A stretch of DNA of 64,000 nucleotides. It comes from Endozoicomonas sp965198415 (GTDB lineage: Bacteria; Pseudomonadota; Gammaproteobacteria; Pseudomonadales; Endozoicomonadaceae). Under the pieces are notes generated by a model. It did no database searches. It was given only the letters and a program-made list of their open reading frames with translations, and was not told the DNA's origin. Below, piece after piece: positions 53,142 through 62,939 of the stretch (position 1 is its first letter; every line of letters starts with the position of its first letter). The translations under genes were made by a program, and so were the position numbers. The DNA lies in the NCBI GenBank assembly GCA_965198415.1, contig CBDAPN010000028.1, positions 186,001-250,000 of the forward strand, read 5' to 3'.

Positions 53142-53621
53142 ATGAATAAATTAAACAGTAATAATGGTGTTAAAGCCCCAGTTTCAAATAATTTTTCACA
53201 AAGCGTTGCATCAAAATTTAAATCTATTTTTAGTTTCGGTAGAGCTAAATATAAGGTGAAGAAAAGTGAAGGTCATAAAAATAAAATTCACATGAAAGAA
53301 GAAACAAAAAAACCTCGAAGTAAAAAAGTTGTGGGTCGTAAGGTTGTCTGGCTGAAAAAAATAAAGCTTTACTTTAATTATGTAGGGTGTTGGTTTGTTT
53401 TAAAATTACATCTTTATGACAATAATTTTGAAAAGAATCATCTTGATGATCAGTTAGAAAATTATAAGAAGCAAATCATTCAGGTGAAAGGTGAAGAGTA
53501 TTGCAGAAAAGGGGGCAGTGATTTTGCAAAATCCGTTCGTGAGAGGAATTTGTCAGGAGTTTGCAATAGTGCTCGTAAAATGTTAAAAGGACTTTTATAT
53601 AAGATGAAAGCTTCAGTTTAA
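53142..53621 (+). CDS. Small basic hypothetical protein
   Basis: 159 residues from the ATG at 53142, preceded by AAAGGAG; the frame also opens at a TTG (53088) with a poorer site. It is rich in Lys/Asn/Ser with a disordered N-terminal 80 residues, then an aromatic stretch (LYFNYVGCWFVLKLHLY) that could be a short membrane-associated segment, and a helical end. AT-rich. No family recognised. It follows the nuclease by 313 bases, so it is not clearly part of that module. Confidence 0.5.
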   Translation: MNKLNSNNGVKAPVSNNFSQSVASKFKSIFSFGRAKYKVKKSEGHKNKIHMKEETKKPRSKKVVGRKVVWLKKIKLYFNYVGCWFVLKLHLYDNNFEKNHLDDQLENYKKQIIQVKGEEYCRKGGSDFAKSVRERNLSGVCNSARKMLKGLLYKMKASV

Positions 53622-53627
53622 GATGAA

Positions 53628-53695
53628 GTAGTTCAGACCCAACTTGACAGACACCTTATTGTAAACCGGTAATTGTTAGGTCAAGTCTGAACTAC
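53628..53695. repeat. 68-base inverted-repeat element, REP- or MITE-like
   Basis: GTAGTTCAGAC at 53628-53638 is exactly inverted at 53685-53695 (GTCTGAACTAC). The inner parts are also partly complementary (AACTTGACA against TGTTAGGTCAAG). A related GTCAGACCC lies just outside, at about 53715. It separates a hypothetical gene from the end of lnt and could also stop transcription. Confidence 0.65.
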
Positions 53696-53797
53696 ACATT
53701 TAAATATTCACAAGTCAGACCCGCACCCTTTAATACCGCCTACTGCGCTTTTTAGAAGCGAAGAGTGAGTCGGTTTCCCGTGCATAAATTGTATGTT

Positions 53798-55303
53798 TTA
53801 TGCAGTAAGACGGCGTTTGGTCAGTACGCAAATAATCATCAGCAGTGCCAAAATCAGTACCGGCCATGGGCCTGTTGTCATAAACGGTGTTTGCCCCTTA
53901 TGAAGGGTTACGGTGGACGATAACACACCGCTGGTAAACCGGGGTATGGATTTCACCACATCGCCTTTTTCGTTAATCAGGGCAGTAATGCCATCATTGG
54001 TTGCCCTGATCATGGAGCGACCCGTTTCCAGAGCCCGCATACGGGCAATTTGAAAGTGCTGTAATGGCCCGATGGATTTTCCAAACCAAGTATCATTGCT
54101 GATGGTGACCAGCAGCTCGCTACCTTTGGCTCTATTGGCAGCGAAACCCGGATACACCACTTCATAACAGATGTATGGCGCAATTTTTACTGCGCCTGCC
54201 TGCAATAACGGCTGCTGCGTTGCGCCTTTGGCGAAGTCCGACATTGGCAGGTCAAAGAAGTCTATTAACCCTCTCAGTGCTGCTTGCAGGGGTACGTACT
54301 CACCAAAAGGTACCAGTTTCTGTTTGTCATACCGGCCATTGCTGTCACCGAGGACGAGGATGCTGTTGTAGTAGCGTGCTGCATCGTTAGAGTTGTCGTC
54401 CACCGGCATGCCGAGAATCAGGTTGCTGCTGTGTTGGTGAGCCAGTTGCTGTAGATGTGCCATCAAACCTTTGACCCGGTTGTAAAATACCGGAATGGCG
54501 TTCTCGGGCCAGATGATCAGGGCGTCGCCCCAGTGTGCTTCGCTGAGGTTCAGATAGGTGGTGATTGTGGTTTGAATGAAGTCAGGGTCCCATTTTAGGG
54601 TTTGCGGAATATTGCCTTGCACGGCACTGAACGATAGCTCACCGGTTTTTTCAGTCCACTGAATGTGTGCCAGCGGCCAGCATAGCCCCCAAAAGACCAG
54701 ACAGATGGTCAGGGCTAAGATGCCATATAACCGCTTTGCAGGAATCAGCAAAGCCGCAAATAGGCAAGCACTGGTGACCATCAATAAGCTCAGGCCATAG
54801 GTACCGGTTATAGGTGCTAGCGCCGCGAAGGGGGTATCGAGCAGGGCGTAACCGAACAATAGCCACGGAAAGCCGGTGAGTATCCAGCTGCGTACCCATT
54901 CAAACAGCACCCATAAGCCTGAAAATAGCAGTGCCTGCTGCCATGGGGCGGTTTGTTTCCGATTAAGCCAGGCGTATAGCCCGAACACCGGCATAATTAC
55001 CAGAGCCGATAACCCTAAGACAAAAAATCCCGTCAACAGTGCCGCCAGAGGCCCTGACGCGGCGCCAAACTCATGGATGCTGACATATACCCAAGAGGTG
55101 CCAATACCAAACATGCCAGCACCAAAGCAAAAGCCGCACAGGGCTGCTGTTTTGACCGACAGCGTTCGGCTCAGGAGGAAGATGACAGCGATAGCCAACA
55201 TGGGAGCCGGCCAGAAATCAAACGGGCTAAAACCCAGTGGCACAGCAGCCCCCGCAGCCAGGGCGAGCAGGCAGCGCAACGCCGGTAAGCGAGCAGCGGC
55301 CAT
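53798..55303 (-). CDS. lnt: Apolipoprotein N-acyltransferase
   Basis: 501 residues. Completes lipoprotein maturation in the inner membrane. N-terminal 200 residues hold about six membrane helices. The periplasmic nitrilase domain has the triad Glu in LIIWPENAIPV, Lys in KQKLVPFGEYVPL and Cys in ICYEVVYPG. A final helix follows. The start overlaps the stop of ybeX by one base. Conserved operon partner of ybeX-ybeY-ybeZ. Confidence 0.96.
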   Translation of the reverse strand: MAAARLPALRCLLALAAGAAVPLGFSPFDFWPAPMLAIAVIFLLSRTLSVKTAALCGFCFGAGMFGIGTSWVYVSIHEFGAASGPLAALLTGFFVLGLSALVIMPVFGLYAWLNRKQTAPWQQALLFSGLWVLFEWVRSWILTGFPWLLFGYALLDTPFAALAPITGTYGLSLLMVTSACLFAALLIPAKRLYGILALTICLVFWGLCWPLAHIQWTEKTGELSFSAVQGNIPQTLKWDPDFIQTTITTYLNLSEAHWGDALIIWPENAIPVFYNRVKGLMAHLQQLAHQHSSNLILGMPVDDNSNDAARYYNSILVLGDSNGRYDKQKLVPFGEYVPLQAALRGLIDFFDLPMSDFAKGATQQPLLQAGAVKIAPYICYEVVYPGFAANRAKGSELLVTISNDTWFGKSIGPLQHFQIARMRALETGRSMIRATNDGITALINEKGDVVKSIPRFTSGVLSSTVTLHKGQTPFMTTGPWPVLILALLMIICVLTKRRLTA

Positions 55304-56139
55304 TAGCAGGGGGTCACTCGCAGTAGGCGAATACGACGACCGTCGGCGTTTAGCACATCAAAACGCATGCCAGAGAGCTCAACGGACTCGTTGCGGGTAG
55401 GCATGTAGCCAAACTCTTGCATGACGATGCCGCCAATGGTGTCAAACTCGTCGTCGGGAAATTTAGTGGCAAAGTGCTCGTTGAACTCGGCGATGGGGGT
55501 TAAGGCTTTGACAATAAACGAATGTTCAAGGTCGTCTGCGGGTTTGATGAAAGTGTCTTCATCTACATCGGTTTCGTCTTCGATATCGCCAACGATCTGC
55601 TCCAGCACATCTTCAATGGTGACCAGTCCGGCGACACCACCAAACTCATCAATGACAATGGCCATGTGGTTGCGATTGGTACGGAACTCTCTGAGTAACA
55701 CGTTCAGGCGCTTGCTTTCGGGAATGAACGTTGCCGGGCGCAGATGATTTTTGATGTTGAATTTTGTGCTGCGGTTAAGAATAAGCGGCAGCAGGTCTTT
55801 GGCCAGTAAGATGCCAATCACTTCATCTTTGCTGTCGCCAATCACCGGAAAACGGGAGTGGGCGGAGGCAATAATCTGGGGCAAAAACGCTTCAGGCTCC
55901 TGATCTTCATCAATGCAGACCATCTGGGAGCGAGGAATCATGATCTCTCGCACTTGCATGTCTGCCACTTGCACGGCACCCTCAATGATGCTCAGGGCTT
56001 CATCGTCAAGCATACCTCTGCTGCCAGCATCCCGGAGTATGCCCAGCAAGGCGTTGCGGTCTTTTGGGTCTTGATGAAAAAAGCTGGTCAGTTTTTCCAC
56101 CCAAGTTGGATGCTCTTCCGTCGAATGGTCGTCGCTCAT
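55303..56139 (-). CDS. ybeX: CorC/HlyC-type CBS-domain protein YbeX
   Basis: 278 residues. Two CBS domains (about 65-190; IMIPRSQMVCIDEDQEPEAF and MAIVIDEFGGVAGLVTIEDV) and a C-terminal CorC_HlyC domain (about 205-278, FNEHFATKFPDDEFDTIGG). No membrane helices; cytoplasmic. Linked to magnesium/cobalt efflux and, in E. coli, ribosome metabolism. Sits between ybeY and lnt in the usual order. Confidence 0.94.
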   Translation of the reverse strand: MSDDHSTEEHPTWVEKLTSFFHQDPKDRNALLGILRDAGSRGMLDDEALSIIEGAVQVADMQVREIMIPRSQMVCIDEDQEPEAFLPQIIASAHSRFPVIGDSKDEVIGILLAKDLLPLILNRSTKFNIKNHLRPATFIPESKRLNVLLREFRTNRNHMAIVIDEFGGVAGLVTIEDVLEQIVGDIEDETDVDEDTFIKPADDLEHSFIVKALTPIAEFNEHFATKFPDDEFDTIGGIVMQEFGYMPTRNESVELSGMRFDVLNADGRRIRLLRVTPC

Positions 56140-56197
56140 TGCCCTTTGTCTTCATGGTTGTGCCCGTCTTGGGCAATTGACTAAGTAAAGTGGCTGC

Positions 56198-56659
56198 TCA
56201 CTCACGATCCTGATAAGGGTCAGGATAGCCAAGCTGTGCCAGAATTTCCGTTTCTAAGGACTCCATCTTTTCGGCCTCGGCGTCGCTGATATGATCGTAG
56301 CCGAGTAAGTGCAGTGTGCCATGCACAATCATGTGCGCCCAGTGTGCGGGGAGGCTTTTTTTCTGCGCTTTGGCTTCTTGTTCCACTACGGGAGCGCAGA
56401 TTACCAGATCACCCAAAAGTGGTAACTTGAACTCAGCAGGCAGGTCGGAGGGAAATGACAGTACGTTAGTAGGCCCTTCTTTTGCACGCCACTTTCTGTT
56501 GAGCTCGGCGCCTTCTGTTTCATCGACCACCAAAAGGCTGATCTCAGCTTCCTGGCGATGACCTCGAACGGCAGCTGTGGCCCATTTTTCCAGTTCGCCA
56601 AGTGTCGGCAGCTGAGTGCTGGCACTGTGAACCATGATGTCAATATGTACGGTGGTCAT
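56198..56659 (-). CDS. ybeY: Endoribonuclease YbeY
   Basis: 153 residues. UPF0054 metalloprotein: RKWRAKEGPTNVLSFPSDLP and the zinc motif HMIVHGTLHLLGYDH (three histidines). Acts in 16S rRNA 3' maturation and ribosome quality control. The ATG overlaps the end of ybeZ by four bases, so translation is coupled. Confidence 0.96.
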   Translation of the reverse strand: MTTVHIDIMVHSASTQLPTLGELEKWATAAVRGHRQEAEISLLVVDETEGAELNRKWRAKEGPTNVLSFPSDLPAEFKLPLLGDLVICAPVVEQEAKAQKKSLPAHWAHMIVHGTLHLLGYDHISDAEAEKMESLETEILAQLGYPDPYQDRE

Positions 56660-57669
56660 TGCTGCTTGCCCGCAGGCAATGGGTGTTTGTTGTTAGTGGG
56701 ATTTAATTGGTCAAAGCGGTCATAAGCCTGAACAATCCGCTGGACTAGCGGGTGACGCACGACGTCTTTGGCGTTAAACCAGGTAAAACCAATGCCTTCA
56801 ACACCTTTGAGTACCTCAATGGCACTGACCAAGCCTGAGCGGGTACCTCTGGGCAGGTCAATTTGGGTGATGTCGCCGGTTATAACCGCCGTAGAGCCGA
56901 AACCGATACGGGTTAGGAACATTTTCATCTGTTCCTGCGTGGTGTTTTGGGATTCATCAAGAATAATGAATGAGTTGTTCAGTGTGCGCCCGCGCATGTA
57001 GGCCAAAGGAGCCACTTCGATAACGTTTTTTTCGATCAGTCGATCCACTCGCTCAAAGCCGATCATTTCATAAAGTGCGTCATACAGTGGCCGCAGGTAA
57101 GGGTCGATTTTCTGCGCTAAGTCGCCGGGCAAAAAGCCCAGTTTTTCCCCGGCTTCTACCGCCGGGCGAACCAGCAGGATACGGCGGATTTGCTCTTCTT
57201 CGAGCGCCTGTACTGCTGCCGCTACCGCCAGATATGTTTTACCGGTACCGGCCGGGCCAATGCCGAAATTGATGTCGTGTCTGAGGATGGATTTTACGTA
57301 GTTTTGCTGGTTTGCCCCTCGGGGCGTGATCAGGCCTTTTCGGGTACGCAGGGAGATCAGGTTCTCGTTTGGGTCTTCCTGCACCCACTCCACAGCGGAT
57401 TCCTGCAGAAAAAGATGAACGGTGTTTGGGTCGAGGGGGTCATCTTTACCCGTTTCCCGGAACAGGCGTTTTATTATTTCACCGGCTACATCGGCACGCC
57501 CGTTATCTCCGCTAATGGCAAAGGCATTGCCTCGATGGCGAATAGTTACACCGAGGCGATCTTCTATTTGCTTAAGATGCTGGTTGAATTGTCCGCAAAG
57601 CTCGGCAAATCTGAGGGGGTCATCAGGCTCTAGAGTGAAGCGGCAAACGTGATCGGTATTGGTATTCAA
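56656..57669 (-). CDS. ybeZ: PhoH-like ATPase YbeZ
   Basis: 337 residues. Walker A GIGPAGTGKTYLAVAAAV (about residues 135-152), then LLVRPAVEAGEKLGFLPGD, and Walker B FIILDESQNTTQEQMKMF. The N-terminal part binds RNA in related proteins. It opens the ybeZ-ybeY-ybeX-lnt operon. miaB, usually just upstream, is absent; the RHS gene lies there instead. It may help YbeY in rRNA processing. Confidence 0.95.
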   Translation of the reverse strand: MNTNTDHVCRFTLEPDDPLRFAELCGQFNQHLKQIEDRLGVTIRHRGNAFAISGDNGRADVAGEIIKRLFRETGKDDPLDPNTVHLFLQESAVEWVQEDPNENLISLRTRKGLITPRGANQQNYVKSILRHDINFGIGPAGTGKTYLAVAAAVQALEEEQIRRILLVRPAVEAGEKLGFLPGDLAQKIDPYLRPLYDALYEMIGFERVDRLIEKNVIEVAPLAYMRGRTLNNSFIILDESQNTTQEQMKMFLTRIGFGSTAVITGDITQIDLPRGTRSGLVSAIEVLKGVEGIGFTWFNAKDVVRHPLVQRIVQAYDRFDQLNPTNNKHPLPAGKQQ

Positions 57670-57933
57670 AATCGGTTTCTAAATCGTGACTGCAGATGTG
57701 CGTATGGTAGGTGTTCGCACATGCGGTTGCAATTGCTGGTTACTGAGAAAGTGCTGAACTGGGAGGTAGTCTGAGAACTGGCTGCCCTAATGCCTTGCTT
57801 CGGGCGCTATGCTCGGATAGCCCTATGAAAGTGAAAAGAGTCCCACACTTTTAATTGTTTTGCATTAATACCTTGAATACTCACCATCTTGACAGCAAGT
57901 TTGGGGTTCAAACACGATCAACTTTTTATTGTA

Positions 57934-59139
57934 TCATCGCGGTCTAAGCGCCTGCATTTTATGCCAAAGCCAGAACCTTTTAAAAACTGACAATTTTGAT
58001 GTCGCCTGTAGCTCTTTTTCCAAATCCAGATACTCATAAGCTTGAGTCGCCTGGAACATAGAAGCTCTTCTTCGAACATTCATCACTCGATTCCAAGAGA
58101 CCTTTTTAGATGAACGTGGCCTCCATTGAGTTCTTCTCTGTTTTAATATGCTTTTTAATTTACTAACCTTGGGTGGGTCTTGCTCGTATGGAGATGCCTT
58201 AGTGAGGTCAGGGGTTTTAATGGTGTTGTCAAGCACTACCCCATTGGACGAAGATCCCGGGGGTTGGCTGACAACTTCGTTAGCAGCGGTAGAGTTATTC
58301 CCTACAGAAGCACCATTTTCCTGCATGGAGTGGCTAAATTCCGTGTTGTCTAAATCACTCATATTATTTTGTCCAAGCTCGCTCACCACATTTTCTTCTG
58401 TTGTTGGGTGAGTTAAAGCGCTGGAGAAGTTAAGTGTTTCACCATCAATAGCGTTTGCCTGGGCTGAAGTTTCAAACACTGTGCTGGTTTTAGCGGCCTC
58501 GGACACTGTATTTTCAGAAGTGCTGGCAATCGATTCGCTGACACTGGTCACAATAGAGTCTGCAGATTCCACCAAGGGCGCCGCAACACCGGCAACTATC
58601 GATAAACCACCAACACCGGCCATGGCAAAATCGACAATCCTCATTATTTTGGCTGTTGATTTTGAGCCAGCATCCGCGGCGATCTGGGCAGCAATCATGG
58701 ATAATCCACTGATCATGGTTCCTGCACTGGCAGCAATGGAGATGGGTACAGCAAAAACAGCGGATGCAATAATACCTGCTCCCCCTGCAAGAGCAAAAAA
58801 ACCGCCAATGATGTAGTTAAGTATGCCCCCAACACTGTGCCCCGAAGGGTCTATATTTTTTACCGGGTTAGCAAGGGCATAGGCGTAACGGTTATCAACA
58901 TTCAGCTCATCACGGGTGATGAAACGTCTGAGCTGTGGATGATAGAAACGACTGCGAAGATAGACAAGACCGGTTTGCTTTTCCATAAACTCCTGGTTCC
59001 ATAGAAAATCTGCATCGTTGTCATTAAGAGTGTTCGATTGGCCATACCCTTCATATCGATAAAATTTTAAATCTTGCTCCCCTTTTTTGTTGATGACTAA
59101 CCGGGGGTCAGTGCTTTGGTTAGCAATAAACAGTTGTTC
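57934..59139 (-). CDS. RHS protein, C-terminal part in a shifted frame (core end and variable tail)
   Basis: This frame is open for 401 codons and continues the RHS gene from the six-G tract; the first ATG within it is at 58986, but reading upstream gives NQSTDPRLVINKKGEQDLKF and RYEGYGQ, typical RHS core. Next comes GLVYLRSRFYHPQLRRFITR and NPVKNIDPSGHS, the conserved RHS-associated end. The tail (about 300 residues) starts with Gly/Ala-rich hydrophobic stretches (IIGGFFALAGGAGIIASAVF), then a Ser/Thr/Asn-rich linker and a basic end (RTQWRPRSSKKVSW). I cannot assign a toxin activity. No immunity-like gene lies between it and ybeZ. No start site fits independent translation well. Confidence 0.75.
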   Translation of the reverse strand, partial: EQLFIANQSTDPRLVINKKGEQDLKFYRYEGYGQSNTLNDNDADFLWNQEFMEKQTGLVYLRSRFYHPQLRRFITRDELNVDNRYAYALANPVKNIDPSGHSVGGILNYIIGGFFALAGGAGIIASAVFAVPISIAASAGTMISGLSMIAAQIAADAGSKSTAKIMRIVDFAMAGVGGLSIVAGVAAPLVESADSIVTSVSESIASTSENTVSEAAKTSTVFETSAQANAIDGETLNFSSALTHPTTEENVVSELGQNNMSDLDNTEFSHSMQENGASVGNNSTAANEVVSQPPGSSSNGVVLDNTIKTPDLTKASPYEQDPPKVSKLKSILKQRRTQWRPRSSKKVSWNRVMNVRRRASMFQATQAYEYLDLEKELQATSKLSVFKRFWLWHKMQALRPR

Positions 59140-62100
59140 CCCCCTTTATCTCTCAAGACGCTCAGAAACTTGCCCCCAGTTTGGATGTAATCACTTGATT
59201 GCTGGTTTTTAATGACTGTTTGAGCCTGACCATTGTTATGATAATAAAAATTATGGGTGTCTTTATTACTTTCTGACCGACGCAAATAACCATCGGGAAA
59301 ATAGTAAAATTTTACTAGGCTTTTACTCTTAGCGTCAGAAACTGATAGCAGTTCGCCAAAGTCATTATAGTGGTATTGATTGCCATTGTGGTCTACTACA
59401 ATTCGGCCGTTTTTATCATGAACAATGCTCATCTCTTTCACTGGGTTTTCAGTTTTTACTGTAATTAGTTGGTCCGCTTTATTGTAAAAGTTGAGTATGG
59501 TTTGAGTTGGTTTGGTACTAACTGTTCGTTGTTCTTTAACCAGATTATTATTGGCATCGTATTCGTAGTTAATTTCATGGTGAGCGGTATCTTTAGTCTT
59601 TTTATTTTCTTTACGCTGGTGTTTCTCTTTGGTTAATCGTGTCATGCTGTCATAATCATAACTAACAGTGCTTGTGGTTGAATGTTGTTCCCCCGTTAAT
59701 GATTCAGTAGTTTGCTTAATGAGTTCGCCTCTTGGGGAAAATTCCGAGCTTCTGGAGAAAAGAGTTTTTCCCGCCTCGTTGGAAACCCGGTTATGGTTAA
59801 CGCGACCAAATGGGCCATAGGAGTAGTTCTCAACGGTTCTCTTGCCTGATATTTTGCGCTCAATGGTCAATAATCGTCCTTTAATACCATTGTTGTCTTC
59901 CCCGTACTTTAAGTTTATTTGATGGTCACCGCTTTTAATGGCAGAAGGCAAGCCTTTACTTTTTTCATCGTATTCGTAGGAAATTATTCGGTTACTCATG
60001 TTTTTTTGATGGATGATTCGGGAAATTTTATCATAACCATAGGTCTGTTCTTTTTTGTCGGGATAGGTAATGCGGGTTATGTTACCTAATGTATCGTATT
60101 CGTAGTGTTGTTCCTGATTGTCTGAATCGGATATTTTTATTAATCTCCCATCGGCATTGTAATCGTGGTTAACCTGATACGGTTTATTTTTACTGTGCCA
60201 ATGCAGGGACTTTAGATGCCCGCAGGGGGTATATTTTTTTGTTATGGTTCTGCCGTTAGGTAGTATGCGCTCAATCTCCCGGCCATTTTTGTCATAATGG
60301 TGTTGGGTAATCAAAGAACCATGATTTTTAAGGGCGGGGCTGACGGAGCGCTCTAGCTGGTTGTCAGAGTTATACACGTAGCTATAACCGGTATGGGTGT
60401 TAATTTTCCCATTGTTATTCTGTTCTTTAACCAATGTGTACATGTTTCTGAATAAATCGTAAGTCATCTGTGTTGATATTGATATCCCATCATACCCAAC
60501 GGTGTCTATTCTCGTTTTATTTTTTCCAATATCGTATTCATAGGTTCTCGTTATAGCAGAATGTTTGTTTTTTTTATTCTTCACCTGCGTCAGATTTAAT
60601 AAGGCATTCTCTTCCCTAATTAGTTGATTAAAGCCATTTCTCTGTGAAGTATTCACAATAGCTATTGAATCGGCTTTACCACTTTTCTTTGACGGGTAGT
60701 GAATTTTTTTTAATGTTAATGTCCAGGGTGTTTTTTTTATCTCTATGTGCTTTTGGTTGTTGATTAAAATATGAGTTGTTAAGTCATCATCATCGTAAAT
60801 ATGCTGTGTTTTATTGTTCCAGTTATCAGTGGTAGCCGTCAGCCGAAACTGATCATCGTATTGATATGAAGTGATATGACCGAGTGAGTCTTTACGAGAG
60901 ATGACTTTGCCAAAGGCATTATATTCATAGTGATCCACCAGTTGGTATTTACCGCCAACATATTCCTCAAGAGTCTTTAGTTTGTTGGCAGCATTCATTG
61001 TATGACGCTGCTTGAAGCCTAAGGGAGACTCAATTACTTTGGCATTTAACCCATCTTCAGAGTATGTGTAATGATGTATTTTAAAAATATGACCTTCCGG
61101 GTCTGTTTTTTCAATCATTTGACCCAGCTTATTATAACGGTACTCTGTTTTCTCACCCATAGCTGTTATGTGAGCAGTAAGCCAGCCATTTCGCGTATCC
61201 ATTAATTTTTGAGTGGTGTTGCCTAAGCTACTTTCATGTTTGATAGTTAAAATACCGGTCTGTTTATCAAATAGATAGTGAATCTTATGCTTTGTTTTCT
61301 GTATTCCCGGCATTCCTTTTGCAATCCAGCTTAGCTCGCTGGCAGTTAAACGGCCTTGTTTATCATAACAAAAAATCTCTTGTTGCCAGGGTTTCCATAA
61401 GTTAACTTTGCCATGTTCTAATCCATAGACCTTCTTGCTAATGTGGGTTTTCTTAGATGGTGCTAATTGATACTCTGCTTTAACTGCCTTGCCGGAGATC
61501 ATGTCTTTATAGCTGCTTTCAGCCAACAGGCTGTAGTGATTGGTGTGATACTTATGGTTTATTTCTTGTATCTGACGCCACTTTTTATGAGGACGATGAT
61601 AAATCCAATGACTTTCCTGAGTTTTGTTGCCAAATAAATCGTAACTATGTTCAACCCGTTTACTAGGAATGTGTTTGCCTTCTTTAGCACTCCAAATGGA
61701 ATGGGTTGTGCTTTTTGGTTTATCGTAATTGACCGATTGGGCGTATTTAAATGGACTAATGTTGTAACTGTTTTCAGTTTTTAAAAACTGCTTGCCATCT
61801 TTAAAAGTACGTATGTTTGTCGGTAAATGCAGATAATTGAACTCATACACTAGTTGATGAATCTGCTCCACTTTTGAGCTGTTATCAACACTCTCAACTT
61901 TAACGGTATAACGAAAATCCTCATCATTGCTTTCCATCAAGCTGTCTTTGGTGTTTGTAAAGGAGTATAAAGGATAACCTGTGTAATTATTTTCGTCACT
62001 ATATGAATAGTAGGACTCATGATGAACTTTATTGCTTGTACTATCTAACTGCTTGAAATTTGAAACTACAGGAAGAGCACTGCGACCGTGTTTTACTTTA

Positions 62101-62939
62101 ATAGGAATTGTTTTATAACTCAGCTCGGTATTTAGGCCTAAAGGCGTTTTAATTGTTTCCAATAAGTGCAACCTTTTTGAATGAATTTCAGAAAATTCAA
62201 TATAGCTTATTTCATATTTTTGCTTCATCGGATTAATAATTGTAACAACCCCTTTTTCGTTATAATAAATTTTAAACTCTCTGGCATCCGGGTAGTGGAT
62301 AGTCATTGCGCCGGGTTCATAGCTGAAGGAATAAACATTTCCATAATTATCTCTAATTTTACTCAAACGCGCTTTTTCAATCCTCGAAACAGGTTCTTCG
62401 TATTCAAATACCACCTGATTACCAAAGCGGTCTTTTTGCAAAACTAATAGCCCCAATCCGGAGAAATACTTTACCATGCCTTCTTTATGCATCATCTTGT
62501 AGCGAGACGTCAGTGAATTTTCGCCCGGGATATTATCTTCTACCATTTTGTCTTTAAATTTACTTCCATGCTGGTTAAAGTATTTCAAGCCGGAGGCGTA
62601 CAGTGTTTCATCATTCCAAAGTGGGTCAATCAGCCATTGACCTCCCATTTCTAGCGTACGTTTATTTACATGGTCTATATTTAACCGCCAACCTTGGGGT
62701 AAACCTAAGATTCCAGTCGCATTAAAACTGTAAGTTAGGTTAATTTTAAACGGGTGATGAATTCCGGTAGTAGAAATCACCGGATATGAGAAGTGAAAGG
62801 TTCCTGTGGCTATATTGACTGAAGCCTGTAAGTGCTCTCCATTATTATACGCTTGGCTACCACTATATGCAGACATATTGCTGCCAGAGTAAATAAACGT
62901 AGCAATCATCATGAGCAAATACGTTAAAATTTTTTTCAT
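59097..62939 (-). CDS. Secreted RHS/YD-repeat protein, main part, ending at a frameshift
   Basis: 1280 residues. Sec signal peptide (MKKILTYLLMMIATFIYSGS). The segment VNIATGTFHFSYPVISTTG then INLTYSFNATGILGLPQGW is the entry domain seen in RHS/Tc-C type shells. Over ten YD repeats follow (for example YNKLGQMIEKTDPEGH, YDTLGNITRITYPD, YNADGRLIKISD, YDANNNLVKE). Last residues NNCLLLTKALTPG are out of frame: residue 1267 sits at the G tract (59139-59144) and the true core continues in the other frame to 57934. Rejoined, the product is about 1668 residues. Such proteins form a hollow shell that encloses a C-terminal toxin. Confidence 0.88.
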   Translation of the reverse strand: MKKILTYLLMMIATFIYSGSNMSAYSGSQAYNNGEHLQASVNIATGTFHFSYPVISTTGIHHPFKINLTYSFNATGILGLPQGWRLNIDHVNKRTLEMGGQWLIDPLWNDETLYASGLKYFNQHGSKFKDKMVEDNIPGENSLTSRYKMMHKEGMVKYFSGLGLLVLQKDRFGNQVVFEYEEPVSRIEKARLSKIRDNYGNVYSFSYEPGAMTIHYPDAREFKIYYNEKGVVTIINPMKQKYEISYIEFSEIHSKRLHLLETIKTPLGLNTELSYKTIPIKVKHGRSALPVVSNFKQLDSTSNKVHHESYYSYSDENNYTGYPLYSFTNTKDSLMESNDEDFRYTVKVESVDNSSKVEQIHQLVYEFNYLHLPTNIRTFKDGKQFLKTENSYNISPFKYAQSVNYDKPKSTTHSIWSAKEGKHIPSKRVEHSYDLFGNKTQESHWIYHRPHKKWRQIQEINHKYHTNHYSLLAESSYKDMISGKAVKAEYQLAPSKKTHISKKVYGLEHGKVNLWKPWQQEIFCYDKQGRLTASELSWIAKGMPGIQKTKHKIHYLFDKQTGILTIKHESSLGNTTQKLMDTRNGWLTAHITAMGEKTEYRYNKLGQMIEKTDPEGHIFKIHHYTYSEDGLNAKVIESPLGFKQRHTMNAANKLKTLEEYVGGKYQLVDHYEYNAFGKVISRKDSLGHITSYQYDDQFRLTATTDNWNNKTQHIYDDDDLTTHILINNQKHIEIKKTPWTLTLKKIHYPSKKSGKADSIAIVNTSQRNGFNQLIREENALLNLTQVKNKKNKHSAITRTYEYDIGKNKTRIDTVGYDGISISTQMTYDLFRNMYTLVKEQNNNGKINTHTGYSYVYNSDNQLERSVSPALKNHGSLITQHHYDKNGREIERILPNGRTITKKYTPCGHLKSLHWHSKNKPYQVNHDYNADGRLIKISDSDNQEQHYEYDTLGNITRITYPDKKEQTYGYDKISRIIHQKNMSNRIISYEYDEKSKGLPSAIKSGDHQINLKYGEDNNGIKGRLLTIERKISGKRTVENYSYGPFGRVNHNRVSNEAGKTLFSRSSEFSPRGELIKQTTESLTGEQHSTTSTVSYDYDSMTRLTKEKHQRKENKKTKDTAHHEINYEYDANNNLVKEQRTVSTKPTQTILNFYNKADQLITVKTENPVKEMSIVHDKNGRIVVDHNGNQYHYNDFGELLSVSDAKSKSLVKFYYFPDGYLRRSESNKDTHNFYYHNNGQAQTVIKNQQSSDYIQTGGKFLSVLRDKGGNNCLLLTKALTPG

